Shown here: positions 57,091 through 64,000 of the stretch, one piece after another
Layout of the letters: each line of letters begins with the position of its first letter
Numbering within the stretch: position 1 is the stretch's first letter
NCBI GenBank assembly: GCA_028622995.1
Contig: JAJQJQ010000005.1
Coordinates: forward strand, 4,092,001-4,156,000
Length of the DNA stretch: 64,000 nucleotides
Source: Panagrolaimus kolymaensis
Taxonomy: Eukaryota > Nematoda > Chromadorea > Rhabditida > Panagrolaimidae
Direction: 5' to 3'
Position numbers and translations under genes: made by a program
The notes under the pieces: generated by a model
Told to the model about the DNA's origin: nothing
What the model saw: only the letters and a program-made list of their open reading frames with translations
Database searches by the model: none

Positions 57091-60000
57091 TTATGATACA
57101 CATTCGTCATCAGCAGGTTTAACTTTCTTTTGTTTATTTAATGGTGGAGGAGGTGGTAGTAGATTTGAACCATCAGTAGTTCGAATTTCACATGGTGGTC
57201 CAAATATTGATAAAATAACTGGAAGCATTGCAAGGCCATTAAATAATCCAATAAGAATTAAAGCTGTCATAACAACAAAGAAATATTTTACAACAAAATC
57301 AAATTCAGAAAATGCTAACATAATAATTCCAAGAAGGGTAGAAAGGCCGCCATGAATAACTAAAAAAAATTAAGATATAAAAAGGGTTATTATCTTATGT
57401 GTATTTATTTACCCGGGATAAACATATGTTCCATAGCAGCAGCCATTCGTTCTTCTCGAGTTCCTAATGATGTTAAGAAAGCTAATACCACGTGAGCGGT
57501 AAATTCAACACCAATTCCAACAGCGGTAATCAAAGTTACTGCAGAAATAGGATTCATTTTAACCCCAAATAATCCCATAAAACCAGCTAGTTCAATGGTC
57601 ATTGATACAACGACTATAGCAACCATTGCTGCAGCCCATACATTGAAAATGATTACAGAAATGACAAATAAAACAGAGCCACCAATAATTAAAATAGCTG
57701 TTGTAAGATGATTAGTTAAATGAAGATACTGTTCCCAAAAAGTAAATGCTAAACCAGCAGGATAATTGGGAAGGCCTTCTTCTGTAAATTGTTCAGAAAT
57801 CCCACGAATTTCTTTAATCATTTGAACAATTGGTGGAGTATCAATGAGATTAGTAAGGTAGAAAGGAATTTGTGAATAATATAATGGTTCAGCTGGAGGA
57901 ACTATAGCTTCTTCCCATGGATCAAATCTCCATGATGGTGGAGTTGGATAAAATGCAGCTTGTGAGACATAATACATCATATTATCAACATGGTACCAAG
58001 CAGTTAAATAATTATAAAATCCTTCAGGATTTATTATTCCTGATTCATCAACCAGTTTTATCATGTTTATCTAAAAGATGCGATTATTGTATTAGTACGA
58101 CAACAAAATTAAAATCTTACTCTTCCATTGCAATTATATTTAGTGCCATAAGAACAAATGAGTCTTCTAGCAAGTAAAACTTCGTCATTAATCCTTTCAT
58201 CATTGGTTGAACGAATATAAAGTGAACCATTAACCGGATCGATGACACCATTTTCCAGGGCCTTATCAATCTCTCCTTGAAGTGAAGTAAGCCATAAACG
58301 CATGAGAGACATCCAATATGGTTCACTTGGTTTACCTTCAATTTTAATAACAAAATCTGATTTAGATATTGCAGTTCGAAGATCTTCTATTTTTGTTTGT
58401 TGGTTCGGGTAATCAATATGAGGTCCTTTAAGAACGGCAAACATGGGATAAAAAGAGAAATATTCTTCACGAGCTTTGAGGAAAGCTGATGGAGCTGTTC
58501 CTTCCGGTAAAACATCAGCTAATTCGAGACCTAACTTAGAATGGTAAAGTCCAAGACATCCAAAACCAAACATTAAAAAGCAAAGGACGATGACAATAAC
58601 CTTTGTCAATTTCTTATGTAGCATTGGGATATACCATCGATGAAGAAAATATTCAAATGAATACCATGGATATTCTTTATCAGCACCATGGGCACTTTCA
58701 TTAATAACATTAACGGTGGATTCAGTTGGGGTTATTTTACCTTTACTACAACATGATGGAGTCATATCTCGTATACCTGCTTTACGACGACGTAAATCGC
58801 TTGCAATTAAAGCAGGGAAGAGGAACATGGTTGTATAAAGATTAAAAAAAAGGAGAATAGCTGTTTGAGCGCAGAATGATCGTAATGCAGGAATTGGAAG
58901 AATAATACCAGCAACAAAAGCAAGAATATTATTTGTGGATGTAATGAGAATGGACATTCCCGTTTCTTTAAGTAATACGCCAATTTCATTTTTGCGTACA
59001 CAAAATAGAAGATCTTGATAATTATGAAGGAGAAGGAACATATCATCAATGCCTAAACCAAGAGTCAAAAATGGAACAATCTAGAAATAATGCCAATTTT
59101 TAACATAAAAGTTTTCAAATAAAATTATGTACCTGAGTTGTTGCAGCATTAAAGTTAACTCCAATCATTGAAGATAAACCTAATCCAGCGATGGAAGAAA
59201 ATGTAATCATTAAAACACCTGCAATGGCAATAAATGTAGCAGATTGAATTGAAAACCACCATCCTTTCCAACTAAATTGAGTCCATCCTGCATAAATTAT
59301 CATTAAAACGTAACCAACAAATATGACAAAGAATTGAAATTGTGAAAATTCTTCCAACATATCCGCAATGGATGTTGAAGCAAGAGGATGGACCACTCGA
59401 AGGTTTTCTTCAGGTCGATTAAGATGATGCTTATAAATATGATTTGTAAAATTTCTTTGCCATGCTTGAATAACAGCGTTTGCTTTGGTATCGGACCATG
59501 TGCTAATATCAAATCCTGGCTTCAAATCTTGTTTAGCAGTTTTGATTCGAAGATAAACATCGTGAGGACCAGCCACAAGGAAAACAGATTGTAAAGCTTC
59601 TGCTTTAGTAACTGTGCCATTTTCACGTTTAACTCCACCAATAATTAAATCTTCTGGCCATTTCATAATATTTTTTCCAAAACCTTTGCATCCACCTGTC
59701 ATAAGTTGGCCATAATTAGGATAGTTGGGATATTCAGACTAAAAATGGTTGATTACAAATTCAAATAAATTTCAGAATACAACTTACAGGAGTTAAAAAT
59801 GCTTTCCATTTTTGAGGATTTTCATTCATCCATCGAAGGAAATCTTTTCCATATTTGGTACATCTAACAACTTTAGGGTCTAATACAACTGATTTAGGTT
59901 TAGAATTGATATAATTTTTATCATCATCATAATTGTAATATTCTTCATCCTCTGATTTGTTAGTGGATGTTTTCATGGGTTTTACAATATGAGCAACAGG

Positions 60001-62648
60001 GGCTGCTGTTAAAGCTGCAATAATTTCAGCAGAAGAATTTTCAGTTGCTCGTTTTTTTCTACCAAGAATATCTCCAATTAAATTTACTTGGCTTGCAATA
60101 TTTAATAAAGCTGTAGGAATAACTTCTTCTTTAAGTTCAATTTTTTCATCGCCATCCATATTGTTATTCCATTCATCGAATTTAGCTAAAGCTGCACAAC
60201 GATCAAAATAATTTGGTGAAGTTTTTGGGCATTCATGATCAAGAGGATCGATGCATGGTCGATCAAGATATGCAGCACCAATGCCAGCACGTTGGAAAAA
60301 GTTTTTAATTGTTCCAAGATCGAGTAAAGTTGCAACTTCGTTTATTACAGCTGAAGGATTAAGATTTTTCCATGTTATATTTCCTTTAGGTATTGATGAA
60401 ATAAATGCTGATACCTCTTCCCCGAGAATTAAAGGCGGATGAGGTCCAAGTGGTTTGGCTCCTTCCCAAAAGCAATCAATTGGTGTAATCCAAATACATG
60501 GAATAATTCTTTCAAGAAGGGTTCCAATTGCAATATTTAAATTTCCTGGTGGTAATGTTGGTGCTGGAGGTTTAAAGCATATATCAGCCAATGTCCAATT
60601 TCTATAAAAATGTTTATTTATTTGCTTTTTTTAGTTATTTATTTTCCCATATTTTTTTTTGTTTTATTATTTTTTTCCACCCTTAAACAAAAATGTTTTA
60701 ACACAAATTTTAGAATGTTTTTGGCGGGCGATGAAACAAAACCGGATATGAATATGTCCGTGTACTTTTTAAGATTCACAATGACTTTTTTATACGATGC
60801 CTCCTAAAATGAACCGGTCGTCAAGTGCATTCACACCTCATAGCATTGTAAAAAAATGGAGAAAAACATATAACAACGACCATAAAATAGATGGACAGCG
60901 ATACACGGATTTAGGAGAGTCTCAAAAAGCTTTACTTTTATCCGAAATAAAATCGTGAGTGAAAACAATAGTGAGAAAAAATAAAAGTAAAACCAAAAAG
61001 TAAAACAAAGAAAACTTGCGGTTTTGAACAAAGGTTTAAAAAACCATGAAAAATTCATAAAGAAATAGACAATTATTTTTTTAGAAGAAAAAACTTGTCA
61101 CACTACTATAGCCTTCTTCTCTTTACGATATTTCCTTATACGTAAATGAAAATCCACTTTTTTTTAAACAATTAATCGAACAACACTTACGCTCCATACA
61201 TATCAACTTTATATTGTGAAATTTCTTCCATTAAATTTACATGTCGTAATAAGCCATCCTTTTGCAAAACATTTTCACCTTTAAATTTGGGAGTTTGAAT
61301 AACTACTTGAAATCCACCACCTAGGCCATTTTCACGTGGTAATTCAGGTCCACTTGTTCCAATCGGCGGCTTCGGTTGTTTATTTATTGTAGCTTGAACG
61401 GGTGCTGACATGGGCTTTGCATCTCGCGCTTTTCTACGTTTACTTGCGGCATATTCTTCTTTCGCGCGACCAAGGAAATTTAATTCTTCATCCAATCTTC
61501 CACCTTCTAAAATCAATAACGTGGTATAAATTATTAAAATTAACATGCTTACGCGAAACCCATAATTTTACAATATCTGTTTCAATAGTAACATATCGAA
61601 GCCCATAACAACAACATAACATCAATAAAAAGCTAATACCTAAGATAACAAAAGGATATTTTTGTACGGCTCTTCCAATTTGATATAATATTTTTTGAAA
61701 TAATGCACGAGAATACAATGCTATTCTATTTCCTTCTGCTTTACCCTGGAATAATGGATATTATTAATTAGAGAAGAAAAGTTTAATTAAAAACAAACAG
61801 CATTAATTTGTTGAAGGGACATATCGGCATCGCACCATGTTGGATGCTTGGAGAATTTTTGACGCCATTGGTCGGAATAATCTGCTGAATCAGATTTACC
61901 AACAACCAATCCATCAAGAAACTATAACAAAAATAAAATTTTAAAACACAAATGTCTTTTATTTATTATCTTTAGTTCAAATATAAGGCGTATGTTTTAA
62001 TTTTAATTAATTTTTCCCCACTTATGATTGTGGTATCTCTAAATTTCTTGGTGCTTTTTTTATTAATTGTCCTTTCGTAAAGAAATTTTAAGCGATGCTA
62101 AAGGATAATGTCGAGGAAAAAAATAATGTTAGTGATCCATTAAAATAATACATTCGTCGAGTTTCTGATGCATGGAATCTACAAGCTGTAGATAGCGGAA
62201 ATTTTTTTATAGCTTTTTGATTCGGATGACATTTGATATTTTAAAATAAAAAAATATTAAAAGATGAAATGAATCCATAAAAATCAAAAGAAGGAAAAAA
62301 GGGATCAAATGACCTCCGATCAAGAAAGATGGTGACGAGAATGAGGATAAAAAAGCGAAAGTGTGCGTTGCATGGATCATCCATCCTAAGTCAAATAAAA
62401 GGAAACCGTAGTTTTAACTGTTTACTAAATATGGAGGCTGTTTATTTTGTCTTTAAAAAATAATAAAGTTTTTGGGTTAAAAAAATAAACTTGGACTTTC
62501 TTTGGCCGTGTAAATTTTAATATCTTAAATTAGTTAAATTAAAATTCTTATTATTGATTCAGGCTATTTTTTTTATTCTTCAAAAACTTACCCGATAAAT
62601 TCGATTTGTTCCGCGATTTCTCACGGTAGGAGGCTCGTCGCTTTTCAT
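57091..62648 (-). CDS. ptc: Patched receptor homologue
   Basis: Exons 62648-62592, 61921-61799, 61745-61553, 61506-61191, 60601-59788, 59738-59133, 59080-58121, 58070-57413 and 57359-57091 encode 1331 aa. Patched is an RND-type, 12-helix transporter that in vertebrates and flies receives Hedgehog. C. elegans lacks canonical Hedgehog and Smoothened and uses its Patched proteins in sterol handling, cell division and development. Signatures: helix 1 VILGISFLLMLCCCYGLRYV, IQTPKFKGENVLQKDGLLRH, NWTLADICFKPP, CIWITPIDCFWEGAKPLGP, AYLDRPCIDPLDHECP and GLGLSSMIGVNFNAATTQIV. The sterol-sensing region is followed by GLGIDD (Asp 715-716), matching the proton-relay acidic pair, and the second half has GVKMNPISAVTLITAVGIGV. 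An Asp/Tyr-rich insert (EYYNYDDDKNY) occurs in the first large loop. The cytoplasmic tail is short. ptc-1 and ptc-3 are the candidate orthologues. Confidence 0.94.
60602..61190 (-). other. long intron of Patched gene
   Basis: The 589-bp intron between Patched exons 4 and 5 is long for this gene. It begins GTAAGT and ends TTTATAG. A second long intron (61922-62591) separates exons 1 and 2. Both are AT-rich, and no nested gene was supported in either. Confidence 0.6.
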
Positions 62649-64000
62649 GGCGTTGAAAACCACCCTAAAACAAAATAAATAAATATTTTAATTGACATTT
62701 GAATTATATTAAACAAGATTTAAATCACATAATTTAAAAAGAAGCAGCAACAATTAAACTATTATGTTAGCCGAAATAAAAAAAATAATAATACGACAAG
62801 GGCAACAACAAAAAAATAGTTGAAACACACGCGGATCTTTGACGACACGGAAACGAGGCCGACTGGTTGAATGATTTTTTTTCATCTTTTAGAGAAAAAA
62901 AGAAAAGGGGAAAATGGAATTGTTGCTGGAATGAATGGATAGATGCTACTACTACGACTGCGCATCCACCACCATCAAAGAAAAAATTGCGGCAGCGATT
63001 TGATTCATCCATTTTTGGATATATGTTTTGAAAATTTTGAATAAAAAGGAAGAAAAAAAGAAAACACAATAAATTTTTTTATATAATTTTTTATTGGGAC
63101 AAAATATTATTTTTATGTGTGTTGTTGTTTTCCTTGAAGAATTATTGACAGATCCGTCGAGATTTTTGGTAATCGTCGCAAAAAAAGTCAATGAGAGACG
63201 AAAAAAAAAAAAGAGGGAAGTCAGAAAATCTCCCTGTGGCTATTAAAACGCGATGAAAAAAAGAGAGATTTCGCGGATCAAAAAATGGAAGCATATTTTT
63301 TTGGAGGTGTTATTGCGCAAGGATAAAAGAGAAAAGCGAGAACAAGATTTTCTTCATCTCATCCCATGTGTGTCGTTTGTGGTCCATGATTTGAGTGAGT
63401 GACCCTTTTTAATTCATCACCAAAAGCAACAAAAAAAGAAATGAAAGTAAAATACCCTGCGGCAAAGCCGTCAAGTGGAGAACTCTTAAAATAAGAGAAT
63501 AGAATAGAGCGTTAAGTAAAATGAAGTGAGGATTTCTTGATTAGGATGGTCTTCTTATTTTTCTTCATGCTTAAAGCTGAAGTTATTGAATTTTTCTAAA
63601 AATAGAGAATATGATTAGCAATGTTTTTTCGTGGGTTTGATGAAAAATGAAACTTAGATAAGGAATTAATTATTAAAAAAACAATGCTACCTTAAGCAAA
63701 ATTTTAAGAAATGCATTAAGGTTCTACAGATTTCTCAATTAAAAACTACCTTTTGTAAAAAAATCAATCAAAGTAAGAAAAAGAGAAAAGCCAAAGAAAA
63801 ATGAAACGATCATCATCCTCGCCGCGCATTTTGTTATATCCAACCAAATCTTTCAAATGACAAATAAACGCAGAATAAAAAAATACGAAAGAAAAGAAAT
63901 AAAAAAAAATCCTTTACGTCCGTTGTCCGTTGCAATTTGCCTGGAGCGATTTGAAGAGATGAACATGAGAAGAAGATTCAAGTTAACGTGAATGGCGGAG
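62649..64000. promoter_or_regulatory. upstream region of Patched gene
   Basis: 1.35 kb upstream of the Patched start. A TTTTAG lies 16 bases before the ATG on the minus strand, a likely trans-splice or 5' UTR acceptor. Small inverted pairs occur near 63460-63500 (GCGGC/GCCG and CTCTTA/TAAGAG). No exon or repeat was recognised up to the window end. Confidence 0.4.

Noticed and set aside
1..64000. tRNA genes, rRNA, CRISPR arrays and prokaryotic features
   Set aside because: No GGTTCGAATCC-type T-loop with a matching acceptor stem was seen and no spaced direct-repeat array exists. The gene structure is eukaryotic throughout.

Overview
The window is nuclear DNA from a nematode. It is strongly AT-rich. 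Genes are cut by short introns with GTAAGT-type donors and TTTTAG or TTTCAG acceptors, and several start codons sit just after a lone TTTTAG or TTTCAG, as expected for spliced-leader trans-splicing. Several families are nematode-typical: MLT-10 moulting protein, Srab-type chemoreceptor, cuticlin-like ZP protein and an EXC-4-type CLIC. The F-box-like family near the left end resembles large families I associate with Panagrolaimus/Panagrellus-type worms (clade IV), but the genus is an inference. All exon models here were joined by hand. Nearly all close in frame, and the exceptions are reported.

Layout, left to right. 0.3-2.1 kb (-): tandem F-box-like gene. 2.8-6.3 (-): receptor tyrosine kinase. 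7.4-8.6 (-): membrane protein with hairpin-like segments, divergent from 8.7-9.7 (+), a small SEYSEPPSE-repeat protein interrupted by a hAT-type MITE. 9.9-12.6 (-): BUB-1 checkpoint kinase, divergent from 13.3-15.6 (+), LENG8/Thp3-like SAC3-domain protein. 16.4-19.5 (-): very acidic single-pass membrane protein. 20.4-22.2 (-): synaptotagmin-like tandem C2 protein, followed by a 5.4 kb gene desert. 27.7-29.1 (-): spermidine synthase. 29.9-31.1 (+): ZP-domain protein. 31.4-32.9 (+): TMEM129-type E3 ligase. 34.8-36.2 (+): short prominin-like protein. 36.5-38.6 (-): arylsulfatase. 39.0-39.3: second hAT-type MITE. 39.4-41.1 (-): SLC36 amino-acid transporter. 43.1-44.3 (-): novel exon-repeat protein. 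44.6-47.1 (-): MLT-10-like moulting protein, followed by a 5.2 kb desert. 52.3-53.2 (+): CLIC/EXC-4-like protein. 53.3-54.4 (-): Srab-like receptor with an apparent frame problem. 55.1-56.9 (+): CYP4-type P450. 57.1-62.6 (-): Patched.

The neighbours do not form one pathway. Patched, MLT-10 and the ZP protein fit cuticle or moulting biology, while BUB-1 and the LENG8 homologue are general cell machinery. The most unusual items are the MITE inside a coding exon, which can still be removed by in-frame splicing; a gene built from four phase-1 repeat exons (GRYQD...WHG...FC); a half-size prominin; and a possible structured RNA near 49.6 kb.
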